From contig DATNEW010000050.1 of assembly GCA_035606695.1 (NCBI GenBank), positions 124,001 to 188,000 of the forward strand: a DNA stretch of 64,000 nt, given 5' to 3'. Below the pieces are notes generated by a model, which worked only from the letters and a program-made list of their open reading frames with translations, searched no databases and was not told the DNA's origin. The DNA is from Gemmatimonadaceae bacterium. GTDB taxonomy: Bacteria > Gemmatimonadota > Gemmatimonadetes > Gemmatimonadales > Gemmatimonadaceae. Every line of letters starts with the position of its first letter. Positions within the stretch are counted from its first letter, which is position 1. Below, one piece after another: positions 42,275 to 51,432 of the stretch. A program made the translations under genes and the position numbers.

Positions 42275-44905
42275 CTAGGGTTTCGGCTGCTCGGACCGCC
42301 GCACCGCGGGACGCGTCGCGGCCTTCTGATTCGCCGACAGCAGATTGATGAACAACCGCGCTGCTCCCGGATTCCCCGCGGGCAGCTGCCGGAAAAATGC
42401 GAACGTCGTATAGATGTACGTACCCTTGCCGACCGGCGCCACCAGGACCGCCGCATCGTTCGGCGGCTCACCCGGATCGTTGATCGAGAACACCGTGCGA
42501 TAGCGCGCGTCGAACGAACGCGGCATGTACGACGAACGTTCCTGCACCCAATTCGAGAAATCGCGCTCGGTAATCCGATTCGGCAGCGTCACGATCGGCG
42601 AGCCCGGGTCGATCACACGCACCGGCGCGGTCTCGTCGGTGACTCGATCCGCCGCCGGACGACTCAACGTGATCGGATACGGCAGAATCCCCGGCTGCTG
42701 ATACGGAAACTGGCCGTACTGGACCACCATCGTGCCGCCATTGCGCACGAACTGCATGAGCAGCGGATTGTTCGTGACGAGCGCCTTGTTCGCTTCGTAC
42801 GCGCGCGGTCCGACGACGATCGTCGAGAACCCCGACAGCTTCGCCTGCGCCAACGTCGCCGGATCGAGCTCGACGACGGGGAGGCCAAGCTCCTCGAGCA
42901 TCGGCATGACGTTGTCGCCAACGCCGCGGATGTAGCCGACGCGAAGATTCGCGAACGTCGCATCCACCGCCTCGACTTGGACGGTCGAGCGCCGATAATA
43001 GCGCAGCGGCCGAATGTGCTCGTACTCGATCGGCACGAAACCGAGCGCGAACGTGCGGCCTGGGCTTGCACTCGTCGTTGCCACGGCGCGAATCGAATCG
43101 CGGCCAGGCGCCATGCGGCCGTGCACTCGAAAGTGCAACGTCGCATCGCCAAAGGCCGGCAAGGTCACGTGACGATGCGAACTGTCGGCGCTCAATCCGG
43201 CCGGCAGCGCGAGCGACACCTCGACGTCGCGCGGCGCCGTGGCGGCCGAGTGCACGTACACGAGCAGCGTGCGGTCGAGGGGCGCGTTGGCGCGCGCGTA
43301 TTCGATCTCGTGCTCCAGCAACACCGAAATCTCCGGCACCGTAGCAACGGGGCGCCGCACTTCGCCGCGCGCGGGGTCAGCGAACCGATACACGATCGGC
43401 GCCTCCGTGACAGGCACCGACACACCGCCCATCCGCAGCACGACTTCCACGCCGGAGCTCTGCAAATGATCCTCGCCCGCGATCATCTCCGACAACGGCT
43501 GATTGAACATGTCGCCGCGCATCGGGCGGCGCAGCCACCATGGAATGGTCGGTGAATCGGCGCCGACGAAATGCAACATCTGGCGTCCGACGCTGTCGGG
43601 CAGAATTGGAGGTACGCGCTTTGACGCAACGCCGAGCTGGCCGATCAGCGACGCGCTCTCGAGCGCGATCGGCGACGAACCTCGGTTGTATACCGAAACC
43701 GTGACGGGCATGGTGTCGCGCACGGCGATCAACTCGCGCGGCGCCGTTGCTTCGACGATCACACCGGCGGCATCGAGCAGCGCGTTGACGGCTCTCTCAC
43801 GCGTCGCACTGAGCGCCAGCGCCAGGTCTCCTTCCTCTCCCCGGCAACTCGGCGTATCCGGATCGATCACATCGCGTGTCGTGCACGTGATTCCGGCATC
43901 CGCACGCGACGCAAGCCGCACGTACGATTCCAGCGGGGCGACCACTTTCTGCGGTTGCGTCAGATCGAGCGATGCGCGAACCTGTCCTTCGACGATCGGC
44001 AGCGAGTCGATCGCCGTGCGCACCGAGTCGGCGGTCCGAAGCGAGTGGAATCGCGCCCAGCTCGTGTCGATTCCGTCGAACAACCCTTTCTCGCGCGCGT
44101 TGACATCGGAGACGCGCGACACCTCGAGCACCACACCGCTGAATCGCGGTCCGTGCTGCGGCAGCGCACCCTGGCCCTGCGAGCGATGCTGCGACCGGCT
44201 CGCCGTCGCGACCTCGGAGTACGACGTGCCGAGCAATGGGTCGTACTGGCCGACGTTGAACGACAACGATCCGCCTCCGCCGCGACGCAGTCGATAGAAC
44301 TTGAGCGGCGTCCACGGCGCGAGCCCGCCCAGCTTCGAGGGCGGGAAGCGCACCGAATCCGCCGCGGCGTCGAACACCTCGCGCGCGATCACGCCCGAGA
44401 ACTGGTGCTGCCCATGTCCATCGGCCGGCGTTCCGGTGAATACCGCGATGATCACCTGCGGCCGGAACGCGCGGACGATCGCCACGGCATCCGAGAGGAT
44501 GGAATCCTTCGGCCAATGCTGAAGCGCGTCGTCCAGCGTTTTAGAGAATCCGAAATCGTACGCGCGCGCGAAGTACTGGTGTCCGCCGTCGATGCGCCGC
44601 GCCGCGAGCAGCTCTTCGGTGCGGATCATGCCTAGTACAGGGCCGAGCTCGTTGCCGATGAGGTTCTGGCCGCCGTCGCCGCGCGTCAGCGAGAGATAGG
44701 CCGTCTCGACGTGCTTCGCTTTCGCGAGGTACGCAATGAGCTGCGTGTCTTCATCATCGGGATGCGCGCCGATCATCAGCACGCGCGTCGTGGTGCCGAG
44801 TCCGGCTGCGAGCTCGCCCAATGCAGCGGCGCCGCGTCCCTGCGCGTGGAGACGCGGCGCAACGAGCGCGGCGATCAGCGACAGCAATACCGTACGCTTC
44901 ATCAT
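42275..44905 (-). CDS. Secreted PIG-L family deacetylase-like protein
   Basis: An 876-residue exported protein (signal peptide ending near LHAQ). The N-terminal PIG-L/LmbE domain (residues ~40-280) has the zinc motif AHPDDEDTQLI and SLTRGDGGQNLIG, with GHGQHQFSG as a probable later metal/catalytic segment. The remaining ~600 residues contain beta-rich regions and a Rossmann/glutamine-amidotransferase-like part near the end (VVELDPATLAQ, RNGGTMVVQYGQFPYQ). It may remove N-acetyl groups from an envelope sugar. Start ATG 44905 overlaps the sucA stop (ATGA), an unexpected partner. Confidence 0.87.
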   Translation of the reverse strand: MMKRTVLLSLIAALVAPRLHAQGRGAAALGELAAGLGTTTRVLMIGAHPDDEDTQLIAYLAKAKHVETAYLSLTRGDGGQNLIGNELGPVLGMIRTEELLAARRIDGGHQYFARAYDFGFSKTLDDALQHWPKDSILSDAVAIVRAFRPQVIIAVFTGTPADGHGQHQFSGVIAREVFDAAADSVRFPPSKLGGLAPWTPLKFYRLRRGGGGSLSFNVGQYDPLLGTSYSEVATASRSQHRSQGQGALPQHGPRFSGVVLEVSRVSDVNAREKGLFDGIDTSWARFHSLRTADSVRTAIDSLPIVEGQVRASLDLTQPQKVVAPLESYVRLASRADAGITCTTRDVIDPDTPSCRGEEGDLALALSATRERAVNALLDAAGVIVEATAPRELIAVRDTMPVTVSVYNRGSSPIALESASLIGQLGVASKRVPPILPDSVGRQMLHFVGADSPTIPWWLRRPMRGDMFNQPLSEMIAGEDHLQSSGVEVVLRMGGVSVPVTEAPIVYRFADPARGEVRRPVATVPEISVLLEHEIEYARANAPLDRTLLVYVHSAATAPRDVEVSLALPAGLSADSSHRHVTLPAFGDATLHFRVHGRMAPGRDSIRAVATTSASPGRTFALGFVPIEYEHIRPLRYYRRSTVQVEAVDATFANLRVGYIRGVGDNVMPMLEELGLPVVELDPATLAQAKLSGFSTIVVGPRAYEANKALVTNNPLLMQFVRNGGTMVVQYGQFPYQQPGILPYPITLSRPAADRVTDETAPVRVIDPGSPIVTLPNRITERDFSNWVQERSSYMPRSFDARYRTVFSINDPGEPPNDAAVLVAPVGKGTYIYTTFAFFRQLPAGNPGAARLFINLLSANQKAATRPAVRRSEQPKP

Positions 44906-47652
44906 CCCCGCGCAACACCAGCTTTCTTGCGCGACGAAGCCGACGGGGTGTAGGTCCGCGCCTCTTTGACGATGCGCGCCTGCTCCTCGTCGTGCGACGC
45001 CTTGTAGCCTTCCGCGGGGCTCGATCGCTCCGGCCGGCCGACGTAGCGCAGCGTCGTCACCGTGCCGATCGACGCGCGCAGCCGCGGCTGCACGTACGTC
45101 CACGCGCCCATGTTCTTCGGCTCTTCCTGCGCCCACACCACTTCTTCGACGTTTGGATACTGGTCGACGAGATCGCCGATCTCGCGCGGCCACGGCGCAA
45201 GCTCTTCGACACGCACGATCGCGACGTTCGGCGGCCGATCGCCGCCCGACGTCAGATCGTAGTAGATCTTGCCGGTGCAGAACACCATGCGCTGCACGGC
45301 ATCACGGTTCTGTGAAGCGATTGGGTCGTCGATGACCGGACGGAAGCTTCCGTTCGTGAGATCTTCGAGCTTCGACGCCGCCTCGGGCATGCGCAGCAGC
45401 GATTTCGGCTGCATGAGCACGAGCGGTTTGCGCGGCCGCCGCATGGCCTGACGTCGCAGCATGTGAAAGTACTGCGCGGGCGTCGATGGATACGCCACGG
45501 TCATGTTGTCTTCGGCCGACAGTTGCAGATAGCGCTCCAGCCGTGCGCTCGAATGCTCCGGCCCCTGCCCTTCGTAGCCGTGTGGCAGCAGCATCGCGAG
45601 CCCTGACTCCTGCCGCCACTTGGCGCGGCCCGCCGAGATGAACTGATCGACGATCGGCTGCGCGACGTTCGCGAAATCGCCGTACTGCGCTTCCCACAGC
45701 ACCAGCTCATCCGGCGCGGCGATGCTGAAGCCGTACTCGAAGCCGAGGACCGCGGTCTCCGACAGCGGGCTATTATAGACTTCGAATGCCCCGCTCGCCT
45801 GCGGCAAATTCTGGAGCGGCGTAACGAGCTCGCCCGTGTTCACGTCGTGCAGCACCGCCTGCCGATGCGAAAACGTTCCACGCTCGGCATCCTGGCCGGT
45901 GATGCGCACGCTCACGCCGTCGGTGAGCAGCGATGCGAACGCCAGCGCTTCGGCATGCCCCCAGTCGATGCCGCCCTTGCTGATCGCATCGCGCCGGCGC
46001 GGCAGCGTGCGCTGCATGGTCGGGTGCAGCTTGAACGTCGAGGGCCAGCTCAGGAGCTGCTCGTTCAGCGCCACCAATTTCTCGGCGCGCACGGCCGTCT
46101 CGACGTTGGGCATCGACGGCGACGGGGCCTGCTCGTCGTTGTGCGTGTCCGCCGCGTCGGCCTTCTTCATCTCCTGGTAGATGGCCTGGAAACGATCCTT
46201 GAGCGCCTTGTCGGCGCCGCTGACGTCGTCTTCCGTGACGATGCGTTCGCGCACCAGGCGCGCCCCGAATACCTCGCGCGGCGTCGGATGCTCGGAGATC
46301 AGCTTGTACATCAGCGGCTGCGTGAACGCCGGCTGATCGGCCTCGTTGTGCCCGTGACGGCGGTAGCCGACCAGGTCGATGAGGAAGTCCTTATTAAAGC
46401 GATGGCGATAGGCTACGGCCAATCGCACCGCTTGCACACAGGATTCCGCGTCGTCGCCGTTGACGTGCACGACGGGAATCTCGAAACCCTTGGCCAGATC
46501 GCTGGCGTAGTGCGTGGAGCGCGCGTCGATCGGATCGGTGGTGAAGCCGACCTGATTGTTCGCGATGACGTGCAGCGTGCCGCCGACGCGATAGCCGCGC
46601 AGCAGCGACATGTTGAGTGTTTCCGCAACGACGCCCTCGCCGGGGAATGACGCGTCGCCGTGCACGACGATCGGCAGGACGCTCGCCTCGTCGCGCGCGT
46701 TTGGCGCGCCGCCCTCGACGCGCTGCCGTGCCCGCGCGACGCCACCGACCACGGGATTCACAACTTCCAAATGGCTGGGGTTGGGCACCAGCTCGATCGA
46801 GATCGTTCCCGCACCCTGCACCTCGCGGGCCCCGCGATATCCCTTGTGATACTTCACGTCGCCCGTGTCGCTCTCGGCGTTCGTTGCCGGATGCCGTCCC
46901 TCGAACTCCTCGAACAGCGCGCGGTACGTCTTGCCCATGACGTTCGTGAGCACGTTGAGACGACCGCGATGCGCCATGCCGATCACGATGTGCCGCGCGC
47001 CCTTCTGCGCGCCCTGCGCGATCGCCTCGTCGAGCATCGGTACGAGCGCGTCCACGCCCTCGATCGAGAACCGCTTCACGCTCACGTAGGCGAGACCGAG
47101 GAAGCGCTCGAGCCCGTCGACTTCGGTGAGGCGCTGAAGGAGCGTCTTCTTCTCGTCGGGTGAGAGCGGCTCGGTCGCGGCGCCCGACTCGATCGTCGAG
47201 CGGAACCACTCGCGCTCCGCTTCTTCGCTCAGGTGCTCGAACTCGAAGCCGATGGCGCCGCAGTACAGATCGCGCATACGCTGCACGACGTCGGCCGCCG
47301 TCCCCGTGTCATAGCCGAGTGCCGTCGCCGGAATGTCCTGCAAATCGGCTTCGGTGATGCCGTGGAATTCTGGCTTGAGCTCGGCCGCGCCGGGCGGCGG
47401 CGATCCGAGCGGATCGATCTGCACGGCGAGGTGGCCGAAGCTCTTGATGGCACTGATCAACGACGCCGCGGCGGCCGCTTTCCGCAGCAGTGATCCGTCG
47501 ACGCCCGTCGCCGCACCGCCGCGTCCGCCGATCTGCTCGGCGAAGCGGAAGAACTGGCGCCAGGACTCATCGACGGAGTTGGGATCGCGTCGGTACGCGT
47601 CATACTGCTCGGCGATGTAGCCGTCGTTGTAGACGCTGGAGATGGGCAACAT
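44902..47652 (-). CDS. sucA: 2-oxoglutarate dehydrogenase E1 component
   Basis: A 916-residue thiamine-diphosphate enzyme of the TCA cycle, close to the usual ~930 residues. The N-terminal E2-interaction segment (NDGYIAEQYDAYRRDP) is present. ThDP and active-site blocks are HIVIGMAHRGRLNVL, GDASFPGEGVVAETLNMS, ANNQVGFTT, VNGDDAESC, DLVGYRRHGHNEAD, and in the C-terminal part FEYGFSIAAPDELVLWEAQYGDF and GYEGQGPEHSSARLERYLQL. The E2 and E3 genes are not in the window. Its 3' end is coupled to the PIG-L gene. The 215-bp upstream region holds GC palindromes and no clear promoter. Confidence 0.97.
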   Translation of the reverse strand: MLPISSVYNDGYIAEQYDAYRRDPNSVDESWRQFFRFAEQIGGRGGAATGVDGSLLRKAAAAASLISAIKSFGHLAVQIDPLGSPPPGAAELKPEFHGITEADLQDIPATALGYDTGTAADVVQRMRDLYCGAIGFEFEHLSEEAEREWFRSTIESGAATEPLSPDEKKTLLQRLTEVDGLERFLGLAYVSVKRFSIEGVDALVPMLDEAIAQGAQKGARHIVIGMAHRGRLNVLTNVMGKTYRALFEEFEGRHPATNAESDTGDVKYHKGYRGAREVQGAGTISIELVPNPSHLEVVNPVVGGVARARQRVEGGAPNARDEASVLPIVVHGDASFPGEGVVAETLNMSLLRGYRVGGTLHVIANNQVGFTTDPIDARSTHYASDLAKGFEIPVVHVNGDDAESCVQAVRLAVAYRHRFNKDFLIDLVGYRRHGHNEADQPAFTQPLMYKLISEHPTPREVFGARLVRERIVTEDDVSGADKALKDRFQAIYQEMKKADAADTHNDEQAPSPSMPNVETAVRAEKLVALNEQLLSWPSTFKLHPTMQRTLPRRRDAISKGGIDWGHAEALAFASLLTDGVSVRITGQDAERGTFSHRQAVLHDVNTGELVTPLQNLPQASGAFEVYNSPLSETAVLGFEYGFSIAAPDELVLWEAQYGDFANVAQPIVDQFISAGRAKWRQESGLAMLLPHGYEGQGPEHSSARLERYLQLSAEDNMTVAYPSTPAQYFHMLRRQAMRRPRKPLVLMQPKSLLRMPEAASKLEDLTNGSFRPVIDDPIASQNRDAVQRMVFCTGKIYYDLTSGGDRPPNVAIVRVEELAPWPREIGDLVDQYPNVEEVVWAQEEPKNMGAWTYVQPRLRASIGTVTTLRYVGRPERSSPAEGYKASHDEEQARIVKEARTYTPSASSRKKAGVARG

Positions 47653-47867
47653 ATAGACGAGAAATGTAACGGCGCTCTGCGCCTGCGGCGCGGAGCGCGG
47701 GTGTGTCGCGGCTGCGCCGCGGGGGGTGTCGGCGCGAAGCGCCGGGGGATGTCCGCGCGCTACGCGCGCGAGGCACTACCTCGGGACGCAGCGTTGCGCA
47801 TTTGCCGCCGCTGCACGCGGCCATGCCCGCGCGCAAAGCGCGCCATTCCCTGCGGCAACGCCGCGCC
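47653..47867. repeat. Cluster of short GC hairpins between sucA and GAF kinase
   Basis: At least four small palindromes occur in 215 bp: GGCTGCGCCGCGG-type, GGCGCGAAGCGCC, CGCGCGCTACGCGCGCG and GCGCGCAAAGCGCGC. They resemble the units around the toxin-antitoxin cassette (19313-19471, 20235-20297). No coding sequence is supported here. They may end the kinase transcript and leave a sucA promoter near 47653-47700, which I cannot see. Confidence 0.75.
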
Positions 47868-49184
47868 TCAGTCTATCGGCAGCACCAGCGTGAACGCCGA
47901 CCCCTTTCCCGGCTCCGAATCGACCTCGATCCGCCCGCCGAGCAACTCGGCCAAGCCGCGCGAGATGTACAGTCCGAGCCCCGTCCCGCCGTGCCGCCGG
48001 GTGAGTCCCGTGTCGAGCTGCGCGAACGGCTTGAACAGCCGTTCGAGGTCGCGGTTCGCGATGCCGATACCCGTATCACGCACGATGAAGCACACGTCGC
48101 CGTTGCGCCGCGCCAGCTCGAGATGCACCGAGCCCGCGTCGGTGAACTTCACCGCGTTGCCGGCGAGATTGACGAGGATCTGCCGGATCTTGTCCACGTC
48201 GCTCGTCATGCGGATGGGTTTCGCCGGCAGCGAGCAGGAAAACTCGAGATGCTTCTGCCGCGCGAGCGGCTCGACGACGGCGACCGCGGCGCGCACGAGA
48301 TCCGCGGCCAGAAAATCCGTGGGCCGAACCGTTTCGCGGCCCTCGTCGAGACTCGAGAACGCGAGTACCTCTTCGATCACCGCGGCGAGATGCTGCGTGA
48401 CCGATCGCATGCGCTCGAGCACGTCCAGCTGACTTTCGGTGAGCGGACCCAGCACCTGGTCGACTAGCAGCTCCTCGTAACCCGCGAGCGCGGTCAGAGG
48501 CGTGCGCAGCTCGTGCGAAACCGTCGCGAGAAAGCGGCTCTTCGCGCGATCCGCCGCTTGCGCCCGATCGAACAGCTCCGACTTCCATAATGCGAGCGCG
48601 GCGTAGTCGGCGATCACACGCAGCCGATGAGCCTGCCACGGCGCGAACGGTTCCGCGCCGATGTCCCGCGTCACGGCGATGACGCCCAGAATGTTGTTGT
48701 GGGCGATCAGCGGCGCGAGCAGCATCGGCCCCACGGCGACTTCGGGAACGACTTTCGTCAGCGGGCGTGATGATTCGCTGAAGTTGTCGACCGACACGAC
48801 GTCGCGGGTGCGCAGCACCTCGCGCGCGAGCGAGCCCGGAAGCGAAAAGCGCCTCGTACGCGCGACGATCAGCGCTCCGATCGCCGCGACGACTTCTCCT
48901 TCGCTGCCGGCGGCCTTCATCACCGCCGCGCCGTTTCCCTCGCACTGCTCGGCGCCCGCTCGGCAGAGCGTCTCGAGCATGGCGGGCGTTTCGGTCACGG
49001 CGGCGAGCTGATGCGCAAGGACGCGCAGTGCTTCGCCGTCCTCAGATGCGCGTTGGTCGCCGTCCGGTGTCAGCGGAGCTGAGCGAGGGGTCTCGTGCCC
49101 GACCACGTCAGGACTGGAGGCAGATTGATCGAGCTCCGCTTGCGGTGAATGGCCGAGAGCAGGCGATGCGCATCTTTCGGTCAC
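47868..49184 (-). CDS. GAF-domain sensor histidine kinase
   Basis: A soluble 438-residue kinase from GTG 49184. A variable N-terminus (~55 residues), a GAF domain (~57-205, LLAPLIAHNNILGVIAVTRD), HisKA ([23 protein letters not shown]) and HATPase (QILVNLAGNAVKFT, DTGIGIANRD, HGGTGLGLYISR). No receiver is attached or adjacent. A degenerate 7-bp repeat array (49202-49230) lies 18 bases upstream of its start, in the same relative orientation as for the cyclase and Ser/Thr kinase genes. Confidence 0.92.
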   Translation of the reverse strand: MTERCASPALGHSPQAELDQSASSPDVVGHETPRSAPLTPDGDQRASEDGEALRVLAHQLAAVTETPAMLETLCRAGAEQCEGNGAAVMKAAGSEGEVVAAIGALIVARTRRFSLPGSLAREVLRTRDVVSVDNFSESSRPLTKVVPEVAVGPMLLAPLIAHNNILGVIAVTRDIGAEPFAPWQAHRLRVIADYAALALWKSELFDRAQAADRAKSRFLATVSHELRTPLTALAGYEELLVDQVLGPLTESQLDVLERMRSVTQHLAAVIEEVLAFSSLDEGRETVRPTDFLAADLVRAAVAVVEPLARQKHLEFSCSLPAKPIRMTSDVDKIRQILVNLAGNAVKFTDAGSVHLELARRNGDVCFIVRDTGIGIANRDLERLFKPFAQLDTGLTRRHGGTGLGLYISRGLAELLGGRIEVDSEPGKGSAFTLVLPID

Positions 49185-49201
49185 GCATGTGGGGAATATA
49201 G

Positions 49202-49230
49202 CGATGGGCGTTCGCGACGGGCGATGGGCG
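49202..49230. repeat. Degenerate 7-bp minisatellite upstream of GAF kinase
   Basis: CGATGGG, CGTTCG, CGACGGG and CGATGGG, followed by CG. Oriented like the arrays at 4850 and 5041 with respect to the downstream gene. It fills most of the 55-bp gap between the kinase gene and the Ser/Thr kinase gene. Confidence 0.7.
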
Positions 49231-49239
49231 TGACCGTCG

Positions 49240-51432
49240 TCACACGCTCGCTGTTCGTCGCGCGTCGGTCGTCGCGGCGCTCTCCAGCCAATCGTGCAGC
49301 TCGCTCGCGCCGCGGGGGCGCTGCTCGCGATTCTTTGAGAGAACTCGCATTACAATATCAGAAATCGCCACCGGGACGTCCGGCTCCAGCTCGTGCGGCG
49401 ACTGCGGGCGCTCCTCGATGACTTTCGTGATGAGCGTGATCGGCGTGTCGGCTTCGTGCGGCAGCCGCCCGGTGAGACACTCGTAGATCACCACGCCCGC
49501 GGCATAGAGATCGGCGCGCTCGTCGATCTCTTCGCCGAACAGCTGCTCGGGCGCCATGTACTCCGGCGTGCCGACGACCATTCCGGCCTGCGTGTGGCCG
49601 GAGGTGCGCTGCGTCAGCCGGGCGATCCCGAAGTCCATCACCTTCAGCACGCCGTCCGGCTGCACGACCATGTTCTGCGGCTTGATGTCGCGATGGATGA
49701 CGCCCTCTTCGTGCGCGACCTGGAGCGCGCGGCACAGCTGCTTGGCGATCGGTAACGTCACCGACGCCGGCAGTCGTCCGCGAGACAGAATCAGATCCTT
49801 CAGCGACTTGCCTTCGACGAATTCCATCGTGATGAAGTAGACGCCGCCCACTTCGCCCAGGTCGTACGTGCGCACCACGTTCCGGTGCGCGATGCGCCGC
49901 GCGAGCCTGATCTCGCTCTTGAAACGGTCGAGCGCGGATGGATCCTGCTGCACGAGCTCCGGTTTGAGCGTTTTCACCGCCACGACTTCGCCGAGCTCGC
50001 GATCGGTGGCTTTGTAGACCATGCCCATGCCGCCGACACCCAGCACTGTCGTGATCTCGTAGCGAACGGCGAGCGTCTGTCCCGGCTCGAGCACCGCCGC
50101 AGGAGTCCCCATGGCCTGCGCGGCCATCGTGGGCGTGACGGCGTGAATCGGCAGGGTGCGTCCACCCCCCGGGCTCTGGAGAAACTCGACGAGTGCCTGC
50201 TTGTCGCGCAGATCGGCGAGCAGACGCCGGAACGCGTCGGCCAGTGTTCCGATCTCGTCGCGGCTCGTGACGGGAATGTCCGCGTCGTAGTCGCCGTCCG
50301 CGGCGCGCTGCGTCGCGCCGACGAGGGCGCGCACCGGCCGCACGATCTGCCGGGCGATCGCCAGCGACAACAGGAACGCCACCAGCAGGCCGCCCGCGCC
50401 TGTTAAGAGAAGTGTATTTCTTAATTTATAATAACCGGCGAGCTCGCGGTCGCGATCGCGCAGCGCGATGAACCCGCCGACCTCCGTGCCCGCGGCGCTC
50501 AGCAGCTCGACGTGCTGGCCGACGTAGCGGCGATCGCCCAGGTCGATCTCGCGCCGCTCGCCGCTCATCATCATCATGTGGTGCGCATCCATCCGCCATC
50601 CGGTGTCCGCCTCGGTCAACGCACCCTCCAGACCGCGCTGCACCTCCGCAAGGCCGCCGAATTTCGGTGGACTGATGATGATCGCCGGCTTCTTCTCCCG
50701 CGTCATGGCGTAAAACACGATGTCGCTGCCGGTCTGCCGGCCGATCCCGGCGGCGACCGTATCGGTGATCATTCGCGCGGCCATGAGCACGGGCGCCAAC
50801 GCGCCGTTTCCGATGCGCACCGCGACGGCGTCGAACAGCATCGTGTCGGACACGACGCCGAATCCGGCGGTCGGCTTGCCTTCGAGCGCGCCGCTCACGA
50901 GCGCCGACTGATTCAGATCGGCGTGCTCCGCGCCCGGCTCGTCACTCTTCGCGAGACGAATACCGTCGGCGCCGATGATCTGCGTCCAGTTCGCGCCGAC
51001 TTCATCCGCCGCGGTGGATGCCTGGTCGAACAGCGTCGCCGAATCGTTCGCGACGATCGCGCCGCCGACGGTCGAGGCGAAGCTCGGCTGCGCCGCATAA
51101 AGTTGGGCGAGCCGAGTGAGGCGGTCACGCTGCTGCGTGAGAATGTCGCTGACGCGCTGGCCCGTTTGCTCGAGGCCCACGCGCACCGCTTCATCGGCGG
51201 CATTGGAAGCGACGGTCGACGCAACCGCGAGCGTCACGACGAGGACGACGGCGACCACCACCGCGGTCCCGATGAAGATGCGCCACGCCAATCCGACTCT
51301 TGGAGCCAGGGTGGCGCGCGATGGCGCAGCCGGCGGCGGCGTGGGTTGTGGCGGCGAGAGCGGAACTGTCGGTTCCCCGCCGCGCCGCGCGACGCTCAGC
51401 GGCTGCGTGCGATCAGTAGATGTCTCCGCCAT
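49240..51432 (-). CDS. Transmembrane HAMP-coupled Ser/Thr kinase, candidate metal sensor
   Basis: A 730-residue receptor kinase with the layout of a chemoreceptor joined to a Ser/Thr kinase: TM1 (~50-72), an extracytoplasmic Cache-like sensor (~75-338), TM2 (~339-360), HAMP (~361-412) and a PknB-type kinase (~458-720; GVGGMGMVY, K487, HRD D582, DFG D600, MAPEQ). The sensor carries H284-H285 followed by four Met (HHMMMM), a plausible soft-metal site. It starts inside the 3' end of the upstream cupredoxin gene (20-bp overlap), so both are likely co-expressed. Signal identity is inferred. Confidence 0.9.
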   Translation of the reverse strand: MAETSTDRTQPLSVARRGGEPTVPLSPPQPTPPPAAPSRATLAPRVGLAWRIFIGTAVVVAVVLVVTLAVASTVASNAADEAVRVGLEQTGQRVSDILTQQRDRLTRLAQLYAAQPSFASTVGGAIVANDSATLFDQASTAADEVGANWTQIIGADGIRLAKSDEPGAEHADLNQSALVSGALEGKPTAGFGVVSDTMLFDAVAVRIGNGALAPVLMAARMITDTVAAGIGRQTGSDIVFYAMTREKKPAIIISPPKFGGLAEVQRGLEGALTEADTGWRMDAHHMMMMSGERREIDLGDRRYVGQHVELLSAAGTEVGGFIALRDRDRELAGYYKLRNTLLLTGAGGLLVAFLLSLAIARQIVRPVRALVGATQRAADGDYDADIPVTSRDEIGTLADAFRRLLADLRDKQALVEFLQSPGGGRTLPIHAVTPTMAAQAMGTPAAVLEPGQTLAVRYEITTVLGVGGMGMVYKATDRELGEVVAVKTLKPELVQQDPSALDRFKSEIRLARRIAHRNVVRTYDLGEVGGVYFITMEFVEGKSLKDLILSRGRLPASVTLPIAKQLCRALQVAHEEGVIHRDIKPQNMVVQPDGVLKVMDFGIARLTQRTSGHTQAGMVVGTPEYMAPEQLFGEEIDERADLYAAGVVIYECLTGRLPHEADTPITLITKVIEERPQSPHELEPDVPVAISDIVMRVLSKNREQRPRGASELHDWLESAATTDARRTASV

